NCBI GenBank assembly: GCA_949284985.1
Contig: CASDWY010000001.1
Span: 48,890-112,889, forward strand
From: an uncultured bacterium
Lineage (GTDB): Bacteria; Cyanobacteriota; Vampirovibrionia; Gastranaerophilales; Gastranaerophilaceae
Length of the DNA: 64,000 nucleotides
Direction of reading: 5' to 3'
Position numbers and translations under genes: made by a program. Below are positions 8,835-19,165 of the stretch, piece by piece. Position 1 is the first letter of the stretch. Each line of letters starts with the position of its first letter. The notes below the pieces were generated by a model. That model did not search any database, had not been told where the DNA came from, and saw nothing but the letters and a program-made list of their open reading frames with translations.

Positions 8835-10043
8835 ATGAAAAATACAGCACTGGATTATGTTTGTATCTTTACAGGCGGCTCTATACGAGGCGCAGCATAC
8901 GTTGGCGCACTTAGGGCAATGGAAGAACTCGGAGTAAATAATAAATGCTTTGTAGGGTCATCTGTTGGCTCTGTAATTGGTGTATTTTATGCCGCCGGTT
9001 ATTCGCCAAATGAATTAGAAGATATAGTTAATGAAATTAATTTTGATCTCTTTAAAGATATTAATTTTTCTTTCGGAAAAGAATTTTCCATTAGCAAAGG
9101 TGAATATTTTTTAGAATGGCTAAAAGAACATATTGAAAAAAAGATTTACGCTAATAATTATGAAAAAGGTAAAAACCCACCTGTCACATTTAAAGATTTA
9201 AAAAAAGATATTATTATCCTTACAACAGATTTAAATTCAGCAAAAGTAAAAATTTTTTCTCGCAAAGAAACCCCTGATTTTGAAGTAGCTAAAGCAGTGC
9301 GAATTTCTTCCAGCATGCCAGGCTTATTAAAACCATTGATTGATAATGGACATATTCTTGTTGATGGTGACCTCTCAAGAAGCTGGGCTATATGGAAACT
9401 CGTTCCCAGTCTATTTGACTACAACTCAAGAATATTAGAATTTCGTCTCGAAGGTGGGAAAGAACGCTATAACATCGATAATACAGCAGAATATCTAAAT
9501 GCCGTATACACAACATTCTCAAACTTTGCAGCAGACCATATAATAAGCACCTATCAAGACAAAGATAAATTTGACTATATTAGGCTTGATACTGGCGAAG
9601 TTAATATTACAGACTTCAATCTACCTTTAGAAAAGAAAAAAGAACTTTATAAATTAGGATACCAAACAACTATCAATTTTTTCAAAAATCAACTTCCTCA
9701 AAAAAGAGCTACCTTATTACCACATTACAATAAATTTCTTAAAGCATTGCAATCTATAAAAAATTACATAATAAATTCTAAATACATAATAGCAAAAAAC
9801 ACCCTAGCTGAGCTTTTTGTAGAAATTTCTAAAGCAAGGAAAATTATAGATACTGCATTCTACGAAGAAATTTTAGCATTTTATGAATTTTTTATGAACA
9901 ATTTATTTTTAACACTTGGTATAATATCTATCATAAAAAACAAAAATACTATTCTCCAAAAGCTTGATAACATTATTGAAAAACTGGAGGCAAAAACTCA
10001 AGAAATAGAAGAGTTTATCAATACGGCTTCATTAAATCATTAA
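8835..10043 (+). CDS. patatin-like phospholipase
   Basis: This 402-residue protein has a patatin-type Ser/Asp dyad hydrolase domain. The oxyanion loop GGSIRGAA is at 14-21, nucleophile Ser43 is in GSSVGS, and Asp177 is in VDGDLS. The remaining ~200 residues are helical and charged, with no membrane segment. It probably hydrolyses acyl lipids at the cytoplasmic face of the membrane. The 3' end overlaps the convergent gene by 26 bp. Patatins also act in CBASS defence, but no nucleotide cyclase is nearby, so a lipid role is more likely. Confidence 0.85.
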   Translation: MKNTALDYVCIFTGGSIRGAAYVGALRAMEELGVNNKCFVGSSVGSVIGVFYAAGYSPNELEDIVNEINFDLFKDINFSFGKEFSISKGEYFLEWLKEHIEKKIYANNYEKGKNPPVTFKDLKKDIIILTTDLNSAKVKIFSRKETPDFEVAKAVRISSSMPGLLKPLIDNGHILVDGDLSRSWAIWKLVPSLFDYNSRILEFRLEGGKERYNIDNTAEYLNAVYTTFSNFAADHIISTYQDKDKFDYIRLDTGEVNITDFNLPLEKKKELYKLGYQTTINFFKNQLPQKRATLLPHYNKFLKALQSIKNYIINSKYIIAKNTLAELFVEISKARKIIDTAFYEEILAFYEFFMNNLFLTLGIISIIKNKNTILQKLDNIIEKLEAKTQEIEEFINTASLNH

Positions 10044-10653
10044 TTGTAACTCGATTGGCTTGAGGAGCCTCAATATAATCAAATTGCGGTACGTAATTTT
10101 TCATAGCCAGCATTTTGTTTAATTCACAACTAAGAGTAGAAAAAGCAACAGGAACTGACTTGCTGAATTTTTTATTAGCAGAATACTCTAATACTGTTTC
10201 TAAAATATCTATAAACATATTTTTGTTAATATGCGCAAATTCATAATCTTCAAATACCTCAAGTAAATACGGATAAGTATCAACTGCTCCAAGCTTATTA
10301 ATTTTAGCAATAAGCTCTCTAATATCTATATCAGAAATATCAAGTGTCAAAATTTTCAAATAATAATTAGAATATCTATAAATATGCTTAAGAATATTTT
10401 CATCAGATTTCATTCGTATCGCATATTCATAAAAATCCCTAAACGCTATATATATATCATCACTTTCAAGAATTTCACCATTTGCATATATCGAAAGATA
10501 ATCACTAATAAATTGTTCTATTTTATCTTCCAAAGCATGCTTAGAAAAGTTTTCCTCAATACGCACAAAATAATTGGCAAAAAGATTAATAGCACTTTTC
10601 CTTTGCAAAGTTTCTATTAAAAAAGCTTTAATTTTTTCCAAATTATTTCTCAT
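10018..10653 (-). CDS. DUF262-family C-terminal helical domain only
   Basis: This 211-residue all-helical protein resembles the segment that follows the ParB-like catalytic part of DUF262 (GmrSD/COG1479) proteins. The similar parts are FISDYLSIYANGEI with IYIAFRDFYE, and GAVDTYPYLLEVFEDYE followed by an ILETVLEY helix. The N-terminal nuclease-like domain is absent, and nothing of it is visible upstream, where a 6S-like RNA starts. It could be a truncated remnant or a stand-alone helical partner. The similarity is judged by eye and is moderate. Confidence 0.5.
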   Translation of the reverse strand: MRNNLEKIKAFLIETLQRKSAINLFANYFVRIEENFSKHALEDKIEQFISDYLSIYANGEILESDDIYIAFRDFYEYAIRMKSDENILKHIYRYSNYYLKILTLDISDIDIRELIAKINKLGAVDTYPYLLEVFEDYEFAHINKNMFIDILETVLEYSANKKFSKSVPVAFSTLSCELNKMLAMKNYVPQFDYIEAPQANRVTINDLMKPY

Positions 10654-10727
10654 AACACCCTGCTTAATATAATTATTTCATATATTAAATAAAAAGCAAA
10701 AATATTAAGAAATTGCTAAATAAAAAA

Positions 10728-10900
10728 GCCTTATGCAAGTACGATTTTGTTACCTGCGTATCTCGCAGGTGGGTGCCCGCCTTAGTATAACCCGTTTCCT
10801 GCTAACTCGCCTTACGGCGGGCAGGTCTACTTTGATACTAACAGAAACTAAGCTCCCTATTAATAAAATTGAAGGAACAAAATAGTGCCCTGCATAAAGC
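10728..10900 (-). ncRNA. ssrS: 6S RNA (ssrS) candidate
   Basis: About 173 nt fold as one rod on the minus strand. The closing stem pairs the two ends (10891-10900 with 10728-10737, and 10876-10883 with 10744-10751, separated by an internal loop). A large open centre follows, then a terminal arm (TTAGTAT/ATACTAA, CCTGC/GCAGG, CGCC/GGCG around a TTAC loop). The 3' strand of the bubble holds a small hairpin ACCTGCG-N5-CGCAGGT preceded by GCACCC, as in 6S RNAs. A T-rich run (TTTTTTATTT) follows the closing stem on this strand. Size, shape and intergenic position fit 6S, which binds the housekeeping RNA polymerase. Confidence 0.7.
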
Positions 10901-10994
10901 AATAGTATTTTTACACATATTTTTAAAAAAGTCTACTATCTAACATAATAATTTATTAAGTTTTTAAAATAAAAGTAACAAAATGTACATAAAT

Positions 10995-11024
10995 TTGCAT
11001 TAGTATATGAGTTTGTGTAATAAT
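10995..11024 (+). promoter_or_regulatory. sigma70 promoter for the short RNA
   Basis: TTGCAT (10995-11000), a 17-bp spacer, then TAATAAT (11018-11024) with TG before it. Transcription would begin near 11030. Confidence 0.55.
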
Positions 11025-11029
11025 CAAAT

Positions 11030-11091
11030 ATAGTTAATAGTCTAACCATTCCTTTCTTGACTTATGCGGCCTATGTGCCGCATTTATTTTG
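11030..11091 (+). ncRNA. candidate ~60-nt small RNA with CU-rich seed
   Basis: Between a sigma70-like promoter and a strong terminator lies a short transcript with no ORF. Its single-stranded part contains TCTAACCATTCCTTTCTTG, which could pair with Shine-Dalgarno sequences. The terminator is ATGCGGC (11064-11070), a 6-nt loop, and GCCGCAT (11077-11083), followed by TTATTTTGG. The flanking genes run on the other strand, so this RNA is not a UTR. Its resemblance to anti-Shine-Dalgarno sRNAs is inference. Confidence 0.55.
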
Positions 11092-11107
11092 GTTTTGAAT
11101 TTGTAAA

Positions 11108-11140
11108 TAAAAACGGCTCATTAAATGAGCCGTTTTTATT
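11108..11140. terminator. terminator of the flavodiiron gene, bidirectional
   Basis: AACGGCTCA and TGAGCCGTT form a strong stem (about 11112-11134) with T-runs on both sides. It follows the stop codon at 11142 on the minus strand. Confidence 0.85.
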
Positions 11141-11141
11141 T

Positions 11142-12311
11142 TTATAAAGAATTAATTTTTTCAATCAGCTCATCTGCAAGTTTATCAACTTTATGTAAAT
11201 CTTCTATTGTTGGTTTACCTTTGACTACAATATAATCCAGCTTTTGAGCTTTAACCATTGGCATTAAAGAATCAATAGTTTCCGTAAGTCGTCCACCCCA
11301 ACCAAATGAACCAAGAATAGAGAAAAACTTCATTTTAGGCTTAATCAAATTCATTAAATAAGCTACATAAACTGCTTTTGGATGAGGTCCTGCAAGAACC
11401 ATAGAACAAGCCAAAACAACCGCCCCTGCATCAACAAGTTCCATAGCTATTTCGCCTTCATCTGTATGCACAAGGTCAGCCATAACTGTTTTTATTCCTG
11501 CTTTAGAAATTCTTTCTGCCAATCTTTCTGCCATTTCATAACTGCTGTTATACATTGAAACATATGGAATAACTACTTTTTTCTCAACTTCATCAGATGT
11601 CCAATTTTTATACAAATCTATTATAAATCTTGGCTCTTTATATATTGGACCATGACTTGGGCAAATCATTTGGGGATTAATTTCTTCGACTAAAGATATA
11701 TATTTTTTACAGAAATTCCTATAAGGCATCATAATTTCGGCATAATATCTTTTTGCAGAAACCATCAACTCCTCAGAATTATCAGCAAAAACACTTCCTT
11801 GAGTGTGATGAGCACCCAAAAAATCACATGTAAACAAAATATTATCTTCTTTCAAATAAGTAAACATCGTATCCGGCCAATGAACCCAAGGTGCAAAATA
11901 AAATTCTAATGTTTTATCCCCAAGTGAAAGACTTTCTTTATCAGAAATAACTATAAATTTATTTTCTTCTATATGATGCTCTGCTATCAAAAGCTCTTTG
12001 CATTTCGGATTAGTAACAATCATAACATTAGGAAATTTTTCCAACAATGTTGGTAATGCACCGCTATGATCCTGCTCACCATGATTAGCAATAATATAAT
12101 CAATAGATGCTATATTATTTTTCTCCAATTTTTCCACTAACTCCGGAATTAATTGTGGATAAATTGTATCTACAAGAGCAGTTTTTTTACTACCTATAAT
12201 CAAAAATGAATTATATGTTGTACCCTGCGGCAAAGGAATAAGTTGATCAAAAATAGTCCTCTGGGGATGTTTTTCGCCGCAATAAAAAACATTATTAGCC
12301 AATGTTTCCAT
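11142..12311 (-). CDS. flavodiiron protein (A-type flavoprotein, O2/NO reductase)
   Basis: The 389 residues comprise an N-terminal metallo-beta-lactamase-like diiron domain and a C-terminal flavodoxin domain. Diiron ligands are visible at H77-x-E79-x-D81-H82 (NHGEQDHSG), in FTCDFLGAHH and in CPSHGPIY. The FMN domain starts about residue 245 (PYVSMYNSSYEMAE) with LGSFGWGG later. The family reduces O2 to water or NO to N2O in anaerobes, taking electrons from rubredoxin or similar donors; no extra rubredoxin domain is fused here. It is monocistronic, with AAGGAGG before the ATG. Confidence 0.93.
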   Translation of the reverse strand: METLANNVFYCGEKHPQRTIFDQLIPLPQGTTYNSFLIIGSKKTALVDTIYPQLIPELVEKLEKNNIASIDYIIANHGEQDHSGALPTLLEKFPNVMIVTNPKCKELLIAEHHIEENKFIVISDKESLSLGDKTLEFYFAPWVHWPDTMFTYLKEDNILFTCDFLGAHHTQGSVFADNSEELMVSAKRYYAEIMMPYRNFCKKYISLVEEINPQMICPSHGPIYKEPRFIIDLYKNWTSDEVEKKVVIPYVSMYNSSYEMAERLAERISKAGIKTVMADLVHTDEGEIAMELVDAGAVVLACSMVLAGPHPKAVYVAYLMNLIKPKMKFFSILGSFGWGGRLTETIDSLMPMVKAQKLDYIVVKGKPTIEDLHKVDKLADELIEKINSL

Positions 12312-12378
12312 TGTTTTCCCTCCTTAATTAATATTTTTCCGGATTGAGTATATCATAAAAATATGCTATAAAAAAGCA

Positions 12379-13281
12379 ATGACAATATATAATCCTAAAG
12401 AAATAAATATTATATTTTCGACAGATAAAAAATATTATAAATATTGTTCGGTTGCAATAATCTCCATAAAAGAAAGTCAAAAAGATTTTGACAAAATTAA
12501 TATATATATTCTTGCAAAAAATTTACCCAATAAAATCTGCACCGAATTAAAAAAATTATCCAACAATATTTTAAAAATAAATTTGATTAACTTTAAATCA
12601 TTAAATGTAAACAATCTTAAAATCCAAAACCCAACACTACCAGACCCGACATACTATAAACTCTTAATTCCTAAAATATTACCAAAGGTTGACAAAATAC
12701 TCTACCTAGACTGCGATGTAATCGTAAAAAAATCCCTAAAAGAACTTTGGCAAATAAATATTAGCAACTATCTTCTTGCCGCAGTAAGTGACTTAAACGA
12801 AAAATTGGTACTTGATAGTGCAAACGCCCCACAAAATAAAAAAAAGTACTTTAACGCAGGTGTAATGTTGATAAATTTAAAAAAATGGCGAGAAGAAAAA
12901 ACACTTGAAAGGCTTAAAACTTTTTTAAAAAACCCAACAGCCCTGCTGAGATATAGCGATCAATGCATATTTAACTTTGGACTAAACGATTATGAAATAT
13001 TATTTTTAGACAACAAATGGAATTTCCACTATAACTCTCCTCATCCTAACAGTGAGAATGCCGCTATTATTCACTATGTGTGGGATAAACCTTGGCTTTT
13101 CTCCAGTTTAAACGCATATAGAAACGACTACTGGCAAGTTGTCAAAAAAACCAAATGGAAAAACGAAATATACTTATACAAAATTATCAATTCATTAGCT
13201 AACTATCATCACTGTATCCTAAAAAGAAAAATTCTTAATTTTATAAAAAACAAAATAATAAAAAAATGCCGCATCAAATAA
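12379..13281 (+). CDS. glycosyltransferase family 8
   Basis: This 300-residue GT8 enzyme transfers sugars from UDP donors, probably to LPS or a surface glycan. The metal-binding DxD is D111/D113 in YLDCDVIV. FNAGVMLINLKKW, SDQCIFN and IIHYVWDKPW are the other GT8 signatures. The C-terminal ~40 residues are Lys-rich and may be a membrane-associating helix. The gene is visibly more AT-rich than its neighbours and stands alone between two minus-strand genes, which could mean later acquisition. Confidence 0.88.
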   Translation: MTIYNPKEINIIFSTDKKYYKYCSVAIISIKESQKDFDKINIYILAKNLPNKICTELKKLSNNILKINLINFKSLNVNNLKIQNPTLPDPTYYKLLIPKILPKVDKILYLDCDVIVKKSLKELWQINISNYLLAAVSDLNEKLVLDSANAPQNKKKYFNAGVMLINLKKWREEKTLERLKTFLKNPTALLRYSDQCIFNFGLNDYEILFLDNKWNFHYNSPHPNSENAAIIHYVWDKPWLFSSLNAYRNDYWQVVKKTKWKNEIYLYKIINSLANYHHCILKRKILNFIKNKIIKKCRIK

Positions 13282-13293
13282 TCGATGCGGCAT
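13266..13293 (-). terminator. terminator of dnaK
   Basis: Perfect 10-bp arms GATGCGGCAT and ATGCCGCATC (13266-13275 and 13284-13293) are followed on the minus strand by a long T-run. The hairpin overlaps the 3' end of the convergent glycosyltransferase gene. Confidence 0.85.
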
Positions 13294-13311
13294 TGAATAT
13301 GAAAGGAAAAA

Positions 13312-15159
<1,848 letters not shown>

Positions 15160-15334
15160 TTATCTCCTTTAAATAAGTATAATTTTTCAATCTCTTATAT
15201 TTTGTTTATAACACTATTTTCAAAAAAACTTTAAAAAATAAACAAAAAATTAATAATTTAGCATAAAAGATTTTTTCCAAAACTAAAACAAAAATTTTTA
15301 AAAAACCATTATTTAAAGAATATAAAAAACAATA

Positions 15335-16591
15335 TCAACTTTTTAATTTATCTATAACAAAACCTAAAGCTCCGCGTGAACTATCAAATATATTTCGACA
15401 AATTGCGGAAATCTCATCATGATAACTTATATTTGAATAAAATTTTAGTGCAGAAGCAATAAAATCTTCCTCTGTACTTACAATCTGAGCAACATTAGCC
15501 CTGGTTAACAGCTTATAGATATCTTTAAAATTAAACACAGTAGGACCGCTAATAACAGGTACATCCCAAATACTTGCCTCTAAAGGATTATGTCCGCCAG
15601 TATTAGAAAAACTTCCCCCAATAAATGCCAAATATCCTAATGCATAAAATTTACCAAGTTCCCCCATAGTGTCCAACATAATAATATCATTTTGAGCAAA
15701 AGTTCCACCAATAGAACGTTTTGAATAAGAATAAGGTTCATTTTTCAACATGTTTTCTACCTGCTCATAACGCTGAGGATGTCTAGGTGCTATCAAAAGC
15801 TTTGCATCAGAATATTTCATTTTGATATTTCTAAAAACATTTAAAGCAATTTCATCTTCACCTTTATGCGTACTAGCAGCTATAAAAAGCCTATTTTCAC
15901 CAATTTGAATTTCGTTTTTTAATGCCGCAACTTGTTCTTCTGTCAAATTTTTTTCTATGTCAAACTTTAAATTCCCCATAACATCTGTTTTTTCTTCCGG
16001 GGCACCAATATCAACAATACGTTTTTTATCCTCTTCTGTTTGCATAAATATTTGACTAAAACATTCCAGAACTTCTTTAAAAAAGAAGCTTAAACATTTA
16101 TATCCAGTATATGAAGTGGGAGAAATCCGCCCATTTATAAGAATAAGCGGTATTTTCATCATTTTAGCAATATATGAAAACATTGGCCAAATTTCTGTCT
16201 CTGCAATAATAATTTTATCAGGTTTGATAGCTTCAAAACACGACATTATTGAAAAGAAAAAATCATATGGAAAATAAATTATTTCATCAGTGTAATTAGA
16301 AAGCTTATTTTGCGCAACTTCTTGCCCCGTTTTAGTAACTGTTGAAAGAACAATATAATCTTCTGGGAATTCCAATCTCATTTTTTTTACAAGATTTTCC
16401 ACAGCATTAACTTCCCCAACAGATACAGCATGAATTAAAACAGTTTTTTTACCAGATGTATTTTTAGGATAAAACCCTATTTTCTGCCAAAAACCAGCTC
16501 TAAATTTAGGTTCTACAATAAAAGCAAGTATAATAAACCAAAATAAACTAGCCGTAATAAATAATAAACCTATTTCATATAAAAAAATCAT
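15335..16591 (-). CDS. waaA: Kdo transferase (lipid A glycosylation)
   Basis: This 418-residue WaaA/KdtA-type GT30 adds 3-deoxy-D-manno-octulosonic acid to lipid IVA at the inner membrane. An N-terminal membrane helix (about 3-25) is followed by HAVSVGEV, AETEIWPMF, IAASTHKGEDE, APRHPQRYEQV and FIGGSFSNTGGHNPLEAS, all family motifs. It overlaps the tsaD stop by one base (TAATG), so it is translationally coupled. Its presence supports a diderm with Kdo-containing lipid A. Confidence 0.95.
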   Translation of the reverse strand: MIFLYEIGLLFITASLFWFIILAFIVEPKFRAGFWQKIGFYPKNTSGKKTVLIHAVSVGEVNAVENLVKKMRLEFPEDYIVLSTVTKTGQEVAQNKLSNYTDEIIYFPYDFFFSIMSCFEAIKPDKIIIAETEIWPMFSYIAKMMKIPLILINGRISPTSYTGYKCLSFFFKEVLECFSQIFMQTEEDKKRIVDIGAPEEKTDVMGNLKFDIEKNLTEEQVAALKNEIQIGENRLFIAASTHKGEDEIALNVFRNIKMKYSDAKLLIAPRHPQRYEQVENMLKNEPYSYSKRSIGGTFAQNDIIMLDTMGELGKFYALGYLAFIGGSFSNTGGHNPLEASIWDVPVISGPTVFNFKDIYKLLTRANVAQIVSTEEDFIASALKFYSNISYHDEISAICRNIFDSSRGALGFVIDKLKS

Positions 16592-17649
16592 TATTTCACC
16601 CTCGAAAAAACTTCTTGAGATAAATCATCCATAGTATTAGCTAAAAAATAAGCAGAAGCAGCAACCATTGAGGCATTATCAGTGCAATACTTCATTGGCG
16701 GAGCATAAACTTTATAACCATCATTTTCTAAATCAAAAAATTTTCTTCTAATTTCTGAATTAGCTGCAACACCACCAGCAAGTGCCAACGTTTTTATATT
16801 ATGTTTTTGTGCAATATTAACAGTCTTTTTTACTAAAGTATCAGAAATACATTCTTGAAAACTTGCAGCAACATCTTCTTTAGGGAGTTCACCCAAATTT
16901 TCTTTTAGCCGCCTACATAATTGTAAAACCGCAGTTTTTAAACCGGAAAAACTAAACTCATCATCACCAACTTTAGCTTGAGGAAGTTTATAAGCATACT
17001 TATCACCATTTTTAGACATCTTATCGAGATTAGGACCTCCGGGGTAGGGAAGCCCCATAAGTCTTGCTACTTTATCATATGCCTCTCCAACGGCATCATC
17101 TATAGTTTCCGCAACTATATGCTGCTCAATATAGCTATCCACCCTAATAACCTGCGTATGCCCACCACTAACAAGTAATGCAACAAAAGGCGGTTTTAAA
17201 TCAGTATCTATATAATTTGCACAAACATGCGCATTCAAATGATTTACGCCTATAAAAGGTTTATCATAAGTAATTGCAAGAGCTTTAGCCGCATTCAACC
17301 CAACCAACAATGACCCAACAAGCCCCGGACCAACCGTAGCTGCATATGCTGTAATATCACTGGGGTTTAATTTTGATTGTTCAAATGCTTCGGCAATAAC
17401 AAGATTAATTGACTCAAGATGTTCCCTAGCGGCTACCTCAGGCACAACTCCACCAAACTTCTGGTGTGTTTTTATTTGCGAAGCTACAACATTTGCCAAA
17501 ACTTCACGCCCATTTCGAACCACAGCACATGCCGTTTCATCACAACTAGATTCTATAGCCATGATAATAACATCCCCATCAACATCCGGACCTATCTCTA
17601 CCAATTTTCCACTAAAAGGCGTTTTAAACGTTTTGATAATTCTACTCAT
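16591..17649 (-). CDS. tsaD: tRNA t6A threonylcarbamoyltransferase TsaD
   Basis: This enzyme transfers the threonylcarbamoyl group to A37 of ANN-decoding tRNAs, with TsaB/TsaE. MAIESSCDETA is the N-terminal ATPase strand, the metal-binding histidines lie in NHLNAHV, and SGGHTQ and ALAGGVAANS follow. The 352-residue frame has about 28 residues before the usual start. The internal ATG (codon 30) would trim the first strand, so the longer start is kept, with uncertainty. Confidence 0.95.
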   Translation of the reverse strand: MSRIIKTFKTPFSGKLVEIGPDVDGDVIIMAIESSCDETACAVVRNGREVLANVVASQIKTHQKFGGVVPEVAAREHLESINLVIAEAFEQSKLNPSDITAYAATVGPGLVGSLLVGLNAAKALAITYDKPFIGVNHLNAHVCANYIDTDLKPPFVALLVSGGHTQVIRVDSYIEQHIVAETIDDAVGEAYDKVARLMGLPYPGGPNLDKMSKNGDKYAYKLPQAKVGDDEFSFSGLKTAVLQLCRRLKENLGELPKEDVAASFQECISDTLVKKTVNIAQKHNIKTLALAGGVAANSEIRRKFFDLENDGYKVYAPPMKYCTDNASMVAASAYFLANTMDDLSQEVFSRVK

Positions 17650-17714
17650 ATTTATTATCTTAACTCAAAAGAATAAACTATACCAGTTTTTTTATTTTGC
17701 GATATAATTAATAT

Positions 17715-18614
17715 ATGCGAATAACAACCTCCGGAAATTTGCCAATATCAGTGCTACTTGGACTTGGTGCGATAAAAACAGGTTATGACTATTATAATTC
17801 CGAACCTCAAAATAAAAAAAACGGACTTATAAGAAATTCTGTCATAATAGGTAGCTCTATTGCCGGTGTTGTTGCTGCTCAAAAATATTCTGACATACTT
17901 ATAAAGCAAAAACCCATTAAAAAAGCTGTTGAAAAAACAACAAACCTATTTTTAAATATACCCAAACCTAAATTTATCAATAACATTCTAAAAAAACTCT
18001 TTGATTCTAATCGTGATAACATAACTACAAAATTTGAAGAAACTACAGAATGTTCAAAAATTATTCAAAACTGCCTTAAGGACTGTTTTACCGTATTTTC
18101 AGCTATATGTTCAGGCATTGCTGGAGCTGAGGTTTTAAATCTAACATATTTTAAAAAGAAACCGCTGCCAAATATGAAAAATACTAAAGAAAGTGAATTA
18201 GAACCGAACTATAATATAATAGCTAATCCGGATGACGGGCTTGAACAAATTTCGAAAATTCTAGAAACAGATTTTAAAATTTTTAAAACTATGGATCGTC
18301 CAATGGCGGTTTTTGACGCTATAAAAATTTCAGAAGAAAAAAATCCCGACACAAAAATTAAAATGACAGTATACGAAATTATAGCTAACGCACTACTTCC
18401 AACATTTTTTATTTCATTAGCAATGTCGTTAACAAAAAACTTAAAAACTATTAACCGACTTGGGATTGTAGGCGCATCAGCAATACTTGGTATTCTCCTC
18501 GGACACAGACTGGCTGTACAATTTAATCGAAGTATTACTCCCCAAATTACAGAAACCTTTAAAGAAATACACAAAGATATAACAGAAAACATTGATTGGG
18601 GAAAGGATAATTGA
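17715..18614 (+). CDS. membrane protein, unknown
   Basis: This 299-residue protein has hydrophobic helices near residues 9-18, 42-55, 125-145, 225-242 and 252-268, separated by polar, Lys-rich loops. The N-terminus MRITTSGNLPISVLLGLGAI is not a cleavable signal. The arrangement (glycine-rich helices with GIVGASAILGILLGHRLA) suggests an integral inner-membrane protein. No family is recognised. It starts 65 bp after the divergent tsaD and is followed closely by a small secreted protein. Confidence 0.65.
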   Translation: MRITTSGNLPISVLLGLGAIKTGYDYYNSEPQNKKNGLIRNSVIIGSSIAGVVAAQKYSDILIKQKPIKKAVEKTTNLFLNIPKPKFINNILKKLFDSNRDNITTKFEETTECSKIIQNCLKDCFTVFSAICSGIAGAEVLNLTYFKKKPLPNMKNTKESELEPNYNIIANPDDGLEQISKILETDFKIFKTMDRPMAVFDAIKISEEKNPDTKIKMTVYEIIANALLPTFFISLAMSLTKNLKTINRLGIVGASAILGILLGHRLAVQFNRSITPQITETFKEIHKDITENIDWGKDN

Positions 18615-18645
18615 ATTTTTCAACAATAATCCTTATAATTAAAGA

Positions 18646-19143
18646 ATGAAAAAATTAATTCTTCTATGTCTGATAAGCACCTTAATACTTATTAATTATC
18701 CTGTATCCGCTCAAGTTATTAAAGGCGAAGTTTCTATACTTGAGAAAATACCACAAGGGCTATACGGAAGTTGGATAGTGCATGGAGTTCCAATTTACTC
18801 AAACACAAATTCATTTTCTGCACCAAGTGTAGACTACTGGAACATTTATCGCAACAATGACGTCATTACACTTGAAAATCCCGAAACAAATGCAAGAGCA
18901 TCTGTCACAATAGACACTGTAAACAACAATACAATTAAATTTACACGTAAATCAGATACAACAGAAGAAAAAACAATTGAAACCCCTACCATTACTATTA
19001 ATGGAGAAAACTTTTGGGGAACTGACAAAATTGTTATAAAAAAATATAAAGACAACAAACAAATAAAAACAGAAATAACTTTGTTTTCAATAAAAGGCAT
19101 AAAAATAGGTGGAAACTCCTCTTCAGAAATACTTAAAAAATAA
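18646..19143 (+). CDS. secreted protein, unknown
   Basis: This 165-residue protein has a clear Sec signal peptide (MKKLILLCLISTLILINYPVSA, cut after about 22). The mature part is a beta-rich polar domain with IYSNTNSFSAPSVDYWNIYR and repeated Thr-Ile pairs. There are no cysteines for anchoring, so it is periplasmic or exported. It lies between the membrane protein gene and trxB on the same strand, spacing 31 and 22 bp, so all three may be co-transcribed. Function unknown. Confidence 0.65.
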   Translation: MKKLILLCLISTLILINYPVSAQVIKGEVSILEKIPQGLYGSWIVHGVPIYSNTNSFSAPSVDYWNIYRNNDVITLENPETNARASVTIDTVNNNTIKFTRKSDTTEEKTIETPTITINGENFWGTDKIVIKKYKDNKQIKTEITLFSIKGIKIGGNSSSEILKK

Positions 19144-19165
19144 AACAATCGAAAGTGAGATTTAA

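Noticed and set aside
8835..10653. Patatin and DUF262 fragment as a CBASS-like defence system
   Set aside because: No cyclase, sensor or other effector is adjacent, and the second gene lacks its catalytic part.
11064..13293. Shared ATGCGGC terminator stems as a repeat family
   Set aside because: Two GC-rich terminators sharing seven bases is too little to claim a repeat.
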